Counted from the stretch's first letter, positions 52,694 to 62,202 are shown. The stretch is 64,000 bases of DNA from Cedecea neteri (GCF_000758305.1 NZ_CP009458.1:2542001-2606000), one strand, 5' to 3'. Notes: a model not told the origin generated them from the sequence alone. Program-made: numbers and translations.

Positions 52694-54136
52694 CTATTTC
52701 CCCTCACACAGAGACAGGAAATACTGCGTCAGCAAATGCGCGGGGCGGCCGCTGGCCTGGGTGAATTTCCCTCGCGACAGCGCGGTACCGCTGACGTCCA
52801 GATGCGCCCACGGACGCTGGTGGCAGAACTTACTCAGGAACTGGGCGGCGGATACCGCAATGGCGGCGTTGTTGGGCGGCGTGTTGGTGTAGTCGGCAAT
52901 CGCACTTTTGACCTGGCCGTCAAAGCTTTCGTCCAGCGGCAGCGGCCAGACGCGATCCTGGGTCAGGTTACCCGCCTGCTGCAGGCGCTGGCTTAGGGCT
53001 TCATTGTTACTCATCAACCCTGAAATATCGTAGCCCAGCGCTTTGACTACCGCGCCGGTCAGCGTGGCAACGTCAATCATTTCGGCGGGCTTAAAACGTG
53101 CTGCGGCATAGCTGAGCGCGTCGGCGAGAACCAGTCGGCCTTCGGCATCGGTATTAATGATTTCCACGCTGGCACCTGCGTGGGAGCGCACGACGTCACC
53201 CGGCATCATTGCTGTGCTACCGGGCATGTTTTCCGCCAGCGCCATAACGGCCACGACGTTAATGGGCAGGTTAAGGCGCTTCACCGTTTCCATCATGCCG
53301 AATACCACCGCCGCACCGCACATGTCGTATTTCATGGTGCGCATGCCTTCGCCTTCTTTCAGCCACATGCCGCCGGTATCAAAGGTGATCCCTTTCCCTA
53401 TGAGAGCATATACCGGCGATTCTTCGTGAGCACCCTGCCAGCGTAGCGTCACCAGCCGGGGAGGGTTGACGCTGCCTTTACCCGTGGCGTGCAGGCAGCC
53501 GAGGCCGTGGTCAAAAATAGCCTGCTCATCCAGAATCTCACACTGGGTTTGCGGGTGCTGGCTGGCCCAGGTTTCTGCCTGCAGTGCCACATCCTGCGGG
53601 CGGCAATCCAGCGCGGGCAAATCCGCCAGCTGGCGAGAGAGCAGCATGCCCTGGGCGATGGCTTCGGCCTGGGAAGCCAGACGGCGAGCCAGCGCATTGT
53701 TGGGTTCGGTAATCAGCCACAGTTCGCCATTGCTTTGCCGCTCGTCTTCGCGATAGCCCAGCTGCGGCAGCTGATAGAAGCGGTTGAAAAGGGCAATTAG
53801 CAGCGTGCGCAGGCGAATAAACGTGGTTTCATCCGCCAGATTAAAGCCAGCAAGATCCAGTGCAACGGGCTGCAAAACAGGGGAGGGCAACAGCGTTTCA
53901 ACGGCAGAAAGCAGCTGGCGAAGCACGGCGGGTTGAGCTATTTCTGCTGAAGGCAGCAGCGACAGCCGCTCACAAATACCCTGTAAACCAAAGATGGTTG
54001 TTTGCGGCTCATCGTGGGCAGACATCTCTTCCAGCAAGGGCTGAAGCGCATTTGGCCAGCGGCTTAGCGAGGTGTCCCACAAGATAAGATGGGCGTTGTT
54101 AAAGGCTGCATCGGGCGAAACGAGTCTACATTTCAT
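52694..54136 (-). CDS. M17 leucyl aminopeptidase family protein
   Basis: The 480-residue enzyme of the PepA/PepB family has the metal-binding signature NTDAEGRLVLADAL, upstream GKGITFDTGG, and the MKYDMCGAA segment. It removes N-terminal residues from peptides in the cytoplasm using two metal ions. ATG 54136 has a GGAGGT site and overlaps the asparaginase stop by four bases, so the earlier frame start at 54181 is not needed. It is the last gene of a PTS-asparaginase-aminopeptidase operon. Confidence 0.87.
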   Translation of the reverse strand: MKCRLVSPDAAFNNAHLILWDTSLSRWPNALQPLLEEMSAHDEPQTTIFGLQGICERLSLLPSAEIAQPAVLRQLLSAVETLLPSPVLQPVALDLAGFNLADETTFIRLRTLLIALFNRFYQLPQLGYREDERQSNGELWLITEPNNALARRLASQAEAIAQGMLLSRQLADLPALDCRPQDVALQAETWASQHPQTQCEILDEQAIFDHGLGCLHATGKGSVNPPRLVTLRWQGAHEESPVYALIGKGITFDTGGMWLKEGEGMRTMKYDMCGAAVVFGMMETVKRLNLPINVVAVMALAENMPGSTAMMPGDVVRSHAGASVEIINTDAEGRLVLADALSYAAARFKPAEMIDVATLTGAVVKALGYDISGLMSNNEALSQRLQQAGNLTQDRVWPLPLDESFDGQVKSAIADYTNTPPNNAAIAVSAAQFLSKFCHQRPWAHLDVSGTALSRGKFTQASGRPAHLLTQYFLSLCEGK

Positions 54137-55101
54137 TGGATTACCTCCGCAGTGATGCGCTGTTTGTAGGCGTCCAGCCACTCGCTGTCTGCCGGGCGGA
54201 TGACCGTGCGGTCGCCGTCCCTGGCGGTAAGAAACACCTGGGCGGGTTGCGCCGGGGTGGCAACAGAGAAGGAGAAGTTGTCGATGGTTGTCGCCGCGCC
54301 GTATTCGCCCCGGTTATTCATGCAGACGACGGACAGGTCGCCTGCCCGGCCATAGCGGGCAATCAGTCGGGCTTCAAGATCGTACACGGCGGACTCAGCC
54401 GCACGCTGGGGCGACATGCCGCGCGCCATGCGGCTGACGATTTCATAGCTGATACAGCCTTTCATCAGGTCTTCCCCGAGGCCCGTCGCCGTCGCGGCAC
54501 CCACTTCGCTGTCGGCGTAGAAGCCGGAGCCGGAGACCGGTGAGTCGCCCACCCGGCCAGGGCGTTTCATAAAGAGGCCGCTGGTGGAGGTGGCGACCGA
54601 CATTCGTTTCTGGCCGTCAAGGGCGATAACGCCCACTGTGTCGTGCCCGGTATACGGGCTCAAGCCGCGATCCAGCGTTTCTCGCTTACGCTTCAGGTAA
54701 TGGTTGTACGCACGCTCGGTCAGCATGGTTTTTCTTTCGAAGCCCCGGTCTTTAGCCCAGACTTCGGCGCCCTGGCCGACCATAAAACTGTTGAACCGCT
54801 CTTCGCTCAGGGCTTTGGCCACCAGAATCGGGTTGGCGATGTTTTTCACCCCGGCGACGGCACCGAGCGCGAGGCTGGTCCCGTCCATAAAGGCTGCATC
54901 GAGTTCGACTTCGCCTTGCTCATTCGGCAGGCCGCCATAACCGACCGATTTATAGAAGGGATAATCTTCCACGCATTTAACCGCGTGCACGACGGCATCG
55001 CTCGCCGAACTGCCTTGCTGCAGGCGTTCAGCGGCTTCGCCTATCCCTTCCCATGCCATACGCCAGGTGGCGATCGTTCCCCAGTTTGCTGCTAACGTCA
55101 T
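54133..55101 (-). CDS. Ntn-hydrolase, N4-glycosylasparaginase/isoaspartyl peptidase family
   Basis: The 322-residue precursor matures by self-cleavage before Thr155 (GHDTVGVIALD), which becomes the nucleophile. Further family marks are GDSPVSGSGFYAD and GAATATGLGED. Members split GlcNAc from asparagine or hydrolyse isoaspartyl peptides. The architecture (long alpha chain, HDTVG) favours glycosylasparaginase. It lies between a PTS sugar permease and an aminopeptidase, which suggests use of a glycosylated amino acid or peptide. Confidence 0.85.
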   Translation of the reverse strand: MTLAANWGTIATWRMAWEGIGEAAERLQQGSSASDAVVHAVKCVEDYPFYKSVGYGGLPNEQGEVELDAAFMDGTSLALGAVAGVKNIANPILVAKALSEERFNSFMVGQGAEVWAKDRGFERKTMLTERAYNHYLKRKRETLDRGLSPYTGHDTVGVIALDGQKRMSVATSTSGLFMKRPGRVGDSPVSGSGFYADSEVGAATATGLGEDLMKGCISYEIVSRMARGMSPQRAAESAVYDLEARLIARYGRAGDLSVVCMNNRGEYGAATTIDNFSFSVATPAQPAQVFLTARDGDRTVIRPADSEWLDAYKQRITAEVIQ

Positions 55102-55107
55102 GTTTAA

Positions 55108-56415
55108 CTACTCCGTGGCGGGTTTACGTTCAGTCACTTGAGCCGGTGATTCATTGGCCCGATATTGCCGGTCGACCACTTTCAGGAACGGCATATAAAT
55201 CAGCGCCCCGATGCACAGGTTGATTATCTGGATAACCGCGCCGCTCAGGTGGCCGGTGACGATAAATCCGCTTAACACCGGCGGCAGCGTCCAGGGGATA
55301 TACACCCCGGTGGTGGTGGCTACCATGCCGATGGACATCGCGATGTACTGCACGGTGACCAGCACCAGCGGCACAAGGTTGAACGGGATCAGCATGACCG
55401 GGTTCATGATGACCGGCAGGCCAAAGAGCACCGGCTCGTTAATGTTGAAGATGGAGGAGCCGACGGCCAGGCGCGAAACGTTTTTGATGTGCTGGCTGCG
55501 GGCAAACAGCAGCATAGCAATCACCAGAGACAATGTAGCGCCCGCGCCACCCATCCAGATCATGTCGTAGAACTGTTCCGTGACTACGTGCGGCGGCGGC
55601 ATCCCGGCCTGCGTGGCGGCCAGGTTATCCATTTGGTTTTCCATCCAGAAGGGGCGAAGGATGCCGTTGACCATCGAGCCGGAGTTAATGCCCACCGACC
55701 ACAGGCTGGTGATGCTGAAGCAGGTGAACAGAGCGCCAATGTAAGAGGTGCCGAAGTGGCGAATAGGCGTCGCCAGCACTTCATACACGAACTGGTGAAT
55801 GGTGTGGTAGTCGGTTTTGGCGAACAGCACGCGAACCGCCAGCGCGATAATCAGAATCAGCAGCGACGGAATGAGCGCAGCAAAGGATTTCTGCACCGCC
55901 GGTGGGACGCCATCCGGCATTTTGATCACCCAGTTCTGGCGCAGCATCCAGGCAAAAAGCTCCGTGCTTGCCAGCGCGCCTAACATCGCCACAAACAGCC
56001 CCTTCGATCCCAGCCATTCCATTGGGATAATATTGCCGATGTCCGGGTGCTTAGCGAAAGGCGTGAGGATCAGAAAGCAGGAGAGGGACAAAATGCCCGA
56101 CGACATTCTGTCGATGTTGTAGCGTTCTGCCAGCCGGTAGGCCACCAGAAAACTGATAAACACCGCCATCGTAGAGAAGATGGCGTTAAAGGGGATCTCA
56201 ACGGTGGCGGACCACCCCTCACCAAAAACTGAAGCCATAAACTGCTGGTAATGGGTGCTTGGGAAGGACGAGATCACCAGCAGAATGGAACCAACGATAA
56301 TAAACGGCATGAACGAGATATAGGCGTCGCGAATGGCACCGAGGTGGCGCTGTTGCGCCATTTTGGCAGCCAGGGGCATCAGCCGGGCTTCTAATGCGGC
56401 CATCAGGTTTTTCAT
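55108..56415 (-). CDS. PTS permease, cellobiose/lactose-type IIC
   Basis: The 435-residue membrane component has about ten helices and the Lac-family IIC marks (LGAIRDAYISFMPFIIVGSILLVI, SSIFNINEPVLFGLPVIMNPVMLIPF). No IIA or IIB gene is adjacent, so it must share partners encoded elsewhere. It is first in the operon, six bases before the asparaginase, with a CRP site upstream. Confidence 0.9.
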   Translation of the reverse strand: MKNLMAALEARLMPLAAKMAQQRHLGAIRDAYISFMPFIIVGSILLVISSFPSTHYQQFMASVFGEGWSATVEIPFNAIFSTMAVFISFLVAYRLAERYNIDRMSSGILSLSCFLILTPFAKHPDIGNIIPMEWLGSKGLFVAMLGALASTELFAWMLRQNWVIKMPDGVPPAVQKSFAALIPSLLILIIALAVRVLFAKTDYHTIHQFVYEVLATPIRHFGTSYIGALFTCFSITSLWSVGINSGSMVNGILRPFWMENQMDNLAATQAGMPPPHVVTEQFYDMIWMGGAGATLSLVIAMLLFARSQHIKNVSRLAVGSSIFNINEPVLFGLPVIMNPVMLIPFNLVPLVLVTVQYIAMSIGMVATTTGVYIPWTLPPVLSGFIVTGHLSGAVIQIINLCIGALIYMPFLKVVDRQYRANESPAQVTERKPATE

Positions 56416-56489
56416 TTTACCGCTCCGTAAGTAATCACAAGAGACAATTCTTGCGTGCCTCTACCTTAGTGGTTGTTCGGGGCGAATAA

Positions 56490-56505
56490 AGTGAGTTAAT
56501 TCACA
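56490..56505 (-). promoter_or_regulatory. CRP-cAMP site upstream of the PTS operon
   Basis: AGTGA-N6-TCACA differs by one base from the TGTGA-N6-TCACA core and lies about 75-90 bp before the IIC start, as expected for carbon catabolite control. Confidence 0.6.
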
Positions 56506-56562
56506 GATGAGTCACATAAGTATCATATGATTACTTAAATTATTTTAGAGGAAAAGTGCAAT

Positions 56563-56588
56563 AAAAATGCCCCGCAAAGCAGGGCATT
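56563..56588 (-). terminator. Terminator of mcbA
   Basis: On the minus strand ATGCCC...GGGCAT is followed by TTTTTATT. Confidence 0.7.
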
Positions 56589-56607
56589 ATGTTGGCTGGG
56601 AAGCGGA

Positions 56608-56865
56608 CTATTTGTAGATAGTGGCGGTCCCGTACAGGCGGTTATCGCCGCCGGCGGAGTTAATCACATAGCCGGTTGCACCCTGTTCTTTGGCTTTTTC
56701 CGCCAGTTTGGCCTGCAGATCGTCAAGGTTGCTTGCTTTGGCCGTTACGGTGCCGATAGGTTGCATCTGTCCGACGTTTGCGTCACTCATTTCCTGGGCT
56801 GCCATGGAGGCAAAAGGCAGTGCAGCAAGAGAGATAACCGCAGAGAAATACAGCAGTTTTTTCAT
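56608..56865 (-). CDS. mcbA: DUF1471 protein McbA
   Basis: The 85-residue relative of YbiJ has a signal peptide ending ASMAA and the core GQMQPIGTVTAKASNLDDLQAKLAEKAKEQGATGYVINSAGGDNRLYGTATIYK (given here only as landmarks: GTVTA, GYVINSAGG, GTATIYK). In E. coli McbA influences colanic acid production and biofilm form. The ATG follows GAGGATGT; the longer upstream frame is not coding. Confidence 0.9.
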   Translation of the reverse strand: MKKLLYFSAVISLAALPFASMAAQEMSDANVGQMQPIGTVTAKASNLDDLQAKLAEKAKEQGATGYVINSAGGDNRLYGTATIYK

Positions 56866-57046
56866 CTTTACATCCTCTTGAGCGTTGAGAGCAAAACACC
56901 TTTTTGTTGTCTGACAATTACAGTCTAGTTCCCCTTGGCACAGACAATGACGCAAAAAATTGATGGACTTGTGCGTGTTTTTTGAACGATAAAACTTGAC
57001 CGAAAACTGACAAAAAACAGACATGTAGGTGGCTGATATTGTTGGT

Positions 57047-57673
57047 TTAGCGCGCGTCGGGGCGAACCAGGTCAAAACGCTGCGATTCATCAACCGTGTA
57101 ATAAGCGGTTGGCCCTCCGGCCCGCAGCACGGGTTGAGCCAGTGCGGTCTGGTAAATACCGTCGATGAGCAAGTGTTCATCGATGTGCACGGCAACCACT
57201 TCCCCCAGCACCAGCCAGCTGTTCAGCTCGTCGCCGTCGGCAGAGGTCAGGCGAATACACTGCGACAGGCGGCATTCAAAATTGACCGGGCTTTCTGCCA
57301 CCAGACTTGCGCTGACCTTCGTGCCTGCAATCGGAGTCAGGCCAGCACGCAGGAACTCATCTTCTCCTCTGGGGAGCGTGACGGAGGTTTCATTCATCCG
57401 TTCTGCCAGCGGGCGCGTGGCCAGGTTCCAGACGAATTCTTTGGTGTCGAGGATATTCTGGACGCTGTCTTTCCAGCCGGTGCTGGAAAAACCAATGATC
57501 GGTGGACGATAGTTAAAGCAGTTAAAGAAACTGTAGGGCGCGAGGTTGCGCTGGCCCTGCAGGTTGCAGGAGGAGATCCAGCCGATAGGGCGCGGCCCGA
57601 CAATGGCGTTCAGCGGATCGTGCGGTAAACCGTGGCCTTCCGAGGGCTCGTAGTAATAACGTTTTTTACTCAT
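57047..57673 (-). CDS. Flavin reductase-like FMN-binding protein
   Basis: The 208-residue protein belongs to the flavin reductase/flavoredoxin family (NAIVGPRPIGWISS, NLAPYSFFNCFNYRPPIIGFSS, NFECRL). These proteins bind FMN and reduce flavins or act as oxidoreductase partners. It is divergent from rlmF with about 100 bp between starts. The substrate is unknown. Confidence 0.83.
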   Translation of the reverse strand: MSKKRYYYEPSEGHGLPHDPLNAIVGPRPIGWISSCNLQGQRNLAPYSFFNCFNYRPPIIGFSSTGWKDSVQNILDTKEFVWNLATRPLAERMNETSVTLPRGEDEFLRAGLTPIAGTKVSASLVAESPVNFECRLSQCIRLTSADGDELNSWLVLGEVVAVHIDEHLLIDGIYQTALAQPVLRAGGPTAYYTVDESQRFDLVRPDAR

Positions 57674-57775
57674 TACGCACCTGAATTCATGTTGGAAAGG
57701 TCAAATCGTCAGCGATGTATTTACCCGACGCGGAGAGCAGAGTATCTTACGCGCCCACACAAGGAGAAGCCCCCA

Positions 57776-58717
57776 ATGAAAACCCCTGCCGACACCAAGC
57801 CTGGTTTGCATCCGCGTAACCGTCACCGTAGCCGCTATGACTTTGCCGCATTAACCGCGAGCAGCCCGGCGCTGGCCGAGTTTTTACGCCCGGGGCCACA
57901 CGGCGACACAACCGTTGATTTCGCAAATCCGCTGGCGGTGAAGGCGCTGAACCAGGCGCTGTTGGCGCATTTTTATCAGGTTAAGCAGTGGGATATCCCC
58001 GAAGGGTTCCTTTGCCCACCGGTGCCGGGACGGGCGGATTATATTCACCATCTGGCCGATCTGCTGGCGGAAGGCAACGGCGGCGTGGTGCCTGCCCAGG
58101 CTTCCGTCCTGGATGTCGGCGTCGGCGCGAACTGCATTTATCCGCTCATCGGGCAGCACGAATACGGCTGGCGTTTTACCGGCTCCGAGCTGGACGGCGA
58201 TGCGTTTCGCAGCGCGCAGCAAATTGTAGACGGCAATCCAGAGCTTAGCCGCATGATCCGCCTTCGTCGCCAGAAAAATGCCGACTGCATTCTGGACGGT
58301 ATTATCCACAAAAATGAAACCTATGATGCCACGCTATGTAATCCGCCGTTCCACGATTCAGTTGAGGCGGCACGCAGCGGCAGCGAGCGTAAGCGCCGCA
58401 ATCTTGGCCAGGACGCAGGGGCCGCGCTGAACTTTGGCGGTCGCGAGCAGGAGCTGTGGTGCGAGGGCGGCGAAGTAGCCTTCGTTAGCCAGATGATCAA
58501 AGAAAGTAAAGCGTTTGGCCGCCAGGTGCTGTGGTTTACGTCGCTGGTTTCAAAAGGCGAAAACTTGCCTGCACTCTACCGCGTGATGCAGGAAAACGGC
58601 GTGGTGAAAGTGGTGAAAAAAGAGATGGCGCAGGGACAAAAACAGAGCCGTTTCATCGCCTGGAGCTTTATGGATGATGCCCAGCGTGCACGCTGGGCGA
58701 AAACTCGCGGGAAATAA
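57776..58717 (+). CDS. rlmF: 23S rRNA adenine(1618)-N6-methyltransferase RlmF
   Basis: The 313-residue SAM-dependent enzyme methylates A1618 of 23S rRNA. It has the SAM-binding VLDVGVGANCIYPL and the catalytic CNPPFHDS motif for N6-adenine methylation. ATG 57776 follows AAGGAGAA; earlier in-frame starts overlap the divergent gene and lack sites. Confidence 0.94.
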   Translation: MKTPADTKPGLHPRNRHRSRYDFAALTASSPALAEFLRPGPHGDTTVDFANPLAVKALNQALLAHFYQVKQWDIPEGFLCPPVPGRADYIHHLADLLAEGNGGVVPAQASVLDVGVGANCIYPLIGQHEYGWRFTGSELDGDAFRSAQQIVDGNPELSRMIRLRRQKNADCILDGIIHKNETYDATLCNPPFHDSVEAARSGSERKRRNLGQDAGAALNFGGREQELWCEGGEVAFVSQMIKESKAFGRQVLWFTSLVSKGENLPALYRVMQENGVVKVVKKEMAQGQKQSRFIAWSFMDDAQRARWAKTRGK

Positions 58718-58735
58718 GTTAATCCGTTGGGTTAG

Positions 58736-58764
58736 CAGGCGGCAGGCACCGGGCCTGCCGCCTG
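58736..58764. terminator. Bidirectional stem-loop between rlmF and glnQ
   Basis: CAGGCGGCAGGC pairs perfectly with GCCTGCCGCCTG around a five-base loop, in the gap between convergent genes. Confidence 0.7.
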
Positions 58765-58773
58765 AGAAGAACG

Positions 58774-59496
58774 TTATGCGACGTGCTGCAGGAACTCGCG
58801 CAGGCGCGGGCTCGGCGGGTTGTCGATAAGTTCTTGCGGGTTGCCGTCTTCCGCCACGCGACCTTTGTCGATAAAGATCAGGCGAGAAGCCACTTTCGCG
58901 GCAAAGCCAACTTCGTGGGTAACGATAACCATGGTCATGCCTTCTTCGGCCAGGTCCTGCATCACTTTCAGCACTTCATGACGCAGTTCCGGGTCGAGGG
59001 CCGAGGTTGGCTCATCAAACAGCATCATTTTCGGCTTCACTGCAAGGGCACGGGCAATGGCCACACGCTGTTGCTGGCCACCAGAAAGCTCTGACGGATA
59101 GTGATGCGCGCGTTCCGCCAGGCCAACCTTCGCCAGCAGCTCTTTCGCCAGCTTCTCAGCCGCATCTTTTTTCATGCCGCGGACGCGAATCGGACCGAAG
59201 GCGACGTTTTCCAGCGCCGTCAGGTGCGGGAACAGATAGAACTGCTGGAACACCATGCCAGCTTCCTGACGAATCAGGCGATCGTCTACCTTCGGATCAT
59301 TCACTTTCAGGCCGTCAACAATCAGGTCACCGCTGGTGATCTCTTCCAGCTTGTTGATGCAGCGCAGCAGGGTCGATTTGCCGGAGCCGCTTGGCCCGAT
59401 AATCACCACCACTTCACCCTGTTTGATGTTCAGGTCAATATTGTGCAGCACCTGGGTTTGGCCAAAGTGCTTAGAAACGTTTTTAAATTCAATCAC
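58774..59496 (-). CDS. glnQ: Glutamine ABC transporter ATPase GlnQ
   Basis: The 240-residue ATPase drives high-affinity glutamine uptake. Walker A GPSGSGKST, signature LSGGQQQR, Walker B MMLFDEPTSALD and switch VTHEVGFA are all present. It overlaps glnP by four bases as the last gene of glnHPQ. Confidence 0.96.
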   Translation of the reverse strand: MIEFKNVSKHFGQTQVLHNIDLNIKQGEVVVIIGPSGSGKSTLLRCINKLEEITSGDLIVDGLKVNDPKVDDRLIRQEAGMVFQQFYLFPHLTALENVAFGPIRVRGMKKDAAEKLAKELLAKVGLAERAHHYPSELSGGQQQRVAIARALAVKPKMMLFDEPTSALDPELRHEVLKVMQDLAEEGMTMVIVTHEVGFAAKVASRLIFIDKGRVAEDGNPQELIDNPPSPRLREFLQHVA

Positions 59497-60152
59497 AGGA
59501 TTTTCATCCTTCTTTCAAGGCGACGCAGCACGAAGCTCAGCACCAGAGTAATAATCAGATAGAAGACCGCAACGGCGCTCCAAATCTCCAGCGCGCGGAA
59601 GTTACCGGCGATAATTTCCTGACCCTGACGAGTCAGCTCTGCTACACCGATAACGATGAACAGCGAGGTATCTTTGATGCTGATGATCCACTGGTTACCC
59701 AGCGGCGGCAGCATACGGCGCAGTGCCAGTGGCATAATGACGTGACGGATGGTTTCACGTTTTGATAGCCCAAGCGCAAGGCCCGCTTCCTGGAACCCTT
59801 TATGAATAGAGAGCACCGCACCACGGGTGATTTCTGCGATGTAGGCTCCGGAGTTGATCATGATGGTGACGACCGCCGCGCTGAACGGATCGATACGCAG
59901 ATCGGTAAAAGCCATCGGCAGGGCGAAGTAGATAAACATCACCTGCACCACAATTGGCGTGCCGCGAATCACTTCGATGAAAACAAGCGCTACGTGGTTG
60001 GCAATCCAGCCGCCGTAGGTACGAGCAAAGCCCGCCACTAAACCAATTACTAAACCGCCGCAAAGACCCAGGATAGAAATCCATAGGGTCATCTTAGCGC
60101 CTTCAAACAAGATGGGAATTGCAGGCCAAATGGCGCTCCAGTCAAACTGCAT
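59493..60152 (-). CDS. glnP: Glutamine ABC transporter permease GlnP
   Basis: The 219-residue permease is nearly identical to E. coli GlnP in length and sequence (starting MQFDWSAIWPAIP). It has five helices and the EAA loop GFQEAGLALGLS. The ATG at 60152 is used rather than an upstream in-frame ATG at 60182. Confidence 0.95.
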   Translation of the reverse strand: MQFDWSAIWPAIPILFEGAKMTLWISILGLCGGLVIGLVAGFARTYGGWIANHVALVFIEVIRGTPIVVQVMFIYFALPMAFTDLRIDPFSAAVVTIMINSGAYIAEITRGAVLSIHKGFQEAGLALGLSKRETIRHVIMPLALRRMLPPLGNQWIISIKDTSLFIVIGVAELTRQGQEIIAGNFRALEIWSAVAVFYLIITLVLSFVLRRLERRMKIL

Positions 60153-60234
60153 GATGTGTTCCTGTTGTCTACCGTGATTCACCTCTTGGGCTTTCAGGCC
60201 GGGGCCTGGCAGCGTGAGAGGCGTTTAATAATAA

Positions 60235-60255
60235 GAGGGGCGAAAGGCGCCCCTC
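60235..60255 (-). other. Stem-loop between glnH and glnP
   Basis: GAGGGGCG pairs with CGCCCCTC around five bases; probably lets glnH mRNA outlast or outnumber glnPQ. Confidence 0.6.
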
Positions 60256-60279
60256 AGAACTTATTCATACTTAGAATTA

Positions 60280-61026
60280 TTATTTAGGTTCGGTACCGAA
60301 CCATTTTTTGTAGATTTCGTTGTACGTGCCGTTCTCTTTCAGGGTTTTCAGCGCGCCGTTGATTTTGGTGCGCAGTTCGTCGCTGCCTTTAGGCAGAGCG
60401 ATACCGTACTGCTGGGCTTCCAGAGACTCACCTACGGCTTTGAACTGACCGTTACCGGCGGTTTTGATGAAGTACAGGATGTTTGGCGTGTCGTGCAGAA
60501 CCGCGTCAGCGCGGTTGGTGCCCAGTTCCATGTAGGCGTTGTCGATGTTCGGGAACTGACGCAGGTCTTTGGTTTTGATGTTAGCTTTTGCGTAATCAAC
60601 GGAACCGGTGCCGCCTTTAACAGCAACCACTTTACCGTCCAGATCTTTCACGCTTTTGATGTCGTTGTTATTGGCTTTGACCATCACCAGCAGGCCGCTT
60701 TTGTAGTAGCCGTCGGAGAAGTCGATCGCTTTTTCGCGCTCAGGGGTGATGGTGATCCCGGCCAGCGCCAGGTCAACGTTTTTAGTTTGCAGGGCAGGGA
60801 TAATGCCGCTGAAGTCCATTGGCTTCAGGGTATAGTCCAGCTTCAATTCTTTGGCGATAGCCGCCCACAGATCCACGTCAAAGCCGACATACTGATCGCC
60901 TTGTTTAAATTCAAAAGGAACGAACGCGGTGTCGGTCGCAACGACCAGTTTTTTATCTGCGGCATGGGAAGATACAGCGAAAGCCAGGGTAAGTGCAGCC
61001 AGTGAAACTTTCAAAATCGACTTCAT
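60280..61026 (-). CDS. glnH: Periplasmic glutamine-binding protein GlnH
   Basis: The 248-residue binding protein has a signal peptide cleaved at SSHA-ADKKL (about residue 22) and the mature start of E. coli GlnH (DTAFVPFEFKQG). It delivers glutamine to GlnP. The ATG at 61026 gives exactly the E. coli length. Confidence 0.96.
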   Translation of the reverse strand: MKSILKVSLAALTLAFAVSSHAADKKLVVATDTAFVPFEFKQGDQYVGFDVDLWAAIAKELKLDYTLKPMDFSGIIPALQTKNVDLALAGITITPEREKAIDFSDGYYKSGLLVMVKANNNDIKSVKDLDGKVVAVKGGTGSVDYAKANIKTKDLRQFPNIDNAYMELGTNRADAVLHDTPNILYFIKTAGNGQFKAVGESLEAQQYGIALPKGSDELRTKINGALKTLKENGTYNEIYKKWFGTEPK

Positions 61027-61078
61027 AGCATTTCCTTTGTTAATCCACGGGGCGATCCCCTGCGTCAGCGGCGACTCA

Positions 61079-61094
61079 TGAAAGAATCGTGCCA
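61079..61094 (-). promoter_or_regulatory. Sigma54 promoter of glnHPQ
   Basis: On the minus strand TGGCACG-N4-TTTCA matches the E. coli glnHp2 element, about 55 bp before glnH. Confidence 0.88.
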
Positions 61095-61169
61095 AATTTG
61101 CAACTTACTGTTTTTGCAAGGATGTGATTATTTAACATTGCACATTGAGCGTTGCAAGCGGGTCATAAC

Positions 61170-61197
61170 GCACCGTTATGGTGCACCATTTTGGTGC
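61170..61197 (-). promoter_or_regulatory. Two overlapping NtrC enhancer sites
   Basis: GCACC-N5-GGTGC occurs twice, at 61170-61184 and 61183-61197, about 80-110 bp upstream of the sigma54 element. It gives nitrogen-limitation control of glnHPQ. Confidence 0.85.
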
Positions 61198-61388
61198 GCG
61201 AAATGGACCGGCAGGGCAGGGGTTAGTTTTACCGCGAAATCAGTGGACAAAACAATCATTCGTTAACGATTGTGTGAGGTGATTATTACATTTGATTAAC
61301 TTTAGACTATGAATTAATCGATGGTCTGCGCTGTTTTGGTGCAGGCTCCGCCCCCGGGCGGAGGAGGAGCCATAGGAAAATGCTCTGA

Positions 61389-61892
61389 TTACTCGATATT
61401 GGACTCAATGAACCACAGGAATTTGTCCAGATCGCGGGAAGCAGCGGTCAAAATATCTGCGGTATCTTCGTCTTTTGCTTCCCCAACTGCTTTACGCACA
61501 TCGTTTGCCACAATGGCATAGCGATCGGCCAGCTCTTTCAGGTGTTCCTGAACGGTGTGAATATCCAGCGGGTAGCTTTTCAGCGGGGTTTTGCTGTTGA
61601 TCACCTGAGTGGTGCCCAGCGCTACGCCGCCAAGCTGCACGGCACGTTCTGCCATGGTGTCCAGGTGCTCGGTCAGCGCCGTGCGGAAGCCGTCCAGCAT
61701 TTCGTGTACGGCAATAAAGTTAGCCCCGCGCATATTCCAGTGAGCCTGTTTGGTAATCAGCGACAAGTCGATGAACTGGACGACCTGGCGATTCAGCAGC
61801 TCGATGGTGGCTTTTTTCTCGCTGTCTTTCACATCATTGCGGGTATATAGCAGGTTTGTAGATTTAGTTTTTACCAGTTTAGCGGTACTCAT
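61389..61892 (-). CDS. dps: DNA-binding ferritin-like protein Dps
   Basis: The 167-residue protein, the same length as E. coli Dps, has a Lys-rich DNA-binding N-terminus (STAKLVKTKSTNLLYTRNDV) and the ferroxidase site residues in HWNMRGANFIAVHEMLDGF. It packs DNA and stores iron in starved or oxidised cells. The start has a GAGGATG site. Confidence 0.96.
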   Translation of the reverse strand: MSTAKLVKTKSTNLLYTRNDVKDSEKKATIELLNRQVVQFIDLSLITKQAHWNMRGANFIAVHEMLDGFRTALTEHLDTMAERAVQLGGVALGTTQVINSKTPLKSYPLDIHTVQEHLKELADRYAIVANDVRKAVGEAKDEDTADILTAASRDLDKFLWFIESNIE

Positions 61893-61938
61893 AATCTTTC
61901 ATCCTCTTGATGTTGGTGTCCCAATGAATTACCGGCAA

Positions 61939-61947
61939 TAAGTATAG
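61939..61947 (-). promoter_or_regulatory. Sigma-S type -10 element of dps
   Basis: On the minus strand TGCTATACTTA fits the stationary-phase extended -10 and lies about 50 bp before the dps start. Confidence 0.6.
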
Positions 61948-62156
61948 CACCACATTTTAACTTTGCTGGTGAGGGTAATACCTATCAAACTGATAGTAAG
62001 AGAAAAGTGGAAAACAACAATTTGTTAATTAACAGATGGTTATTGAGTGTTTTTAATTTATGTCAAAAATGATGAATAAATATGACGGCGAAAAGAAAAT
62101 AATTCTTATTGAGTATTACAGTTGGCGGAGAATATAAGTGCTTGATTAGGAGTGAG

Positions 62157-62191
62157 GCATTTAATGCGGTAATTATCACCGCATTAAATGC
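62157..62191. other. Perfect 14-bp stem-loop downstream of rhtA
   Basis: GCATTTAATGCGGT pairs with ACCGCATTAAATGC around seven bases, 12 bp after the rhtA stop. It is a likely 3' end for rhtA mRNA, although no uridine run is present. Confidence 0.6.
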
Positions 62192-62202
62192 AGGGTGACA
62201 GA

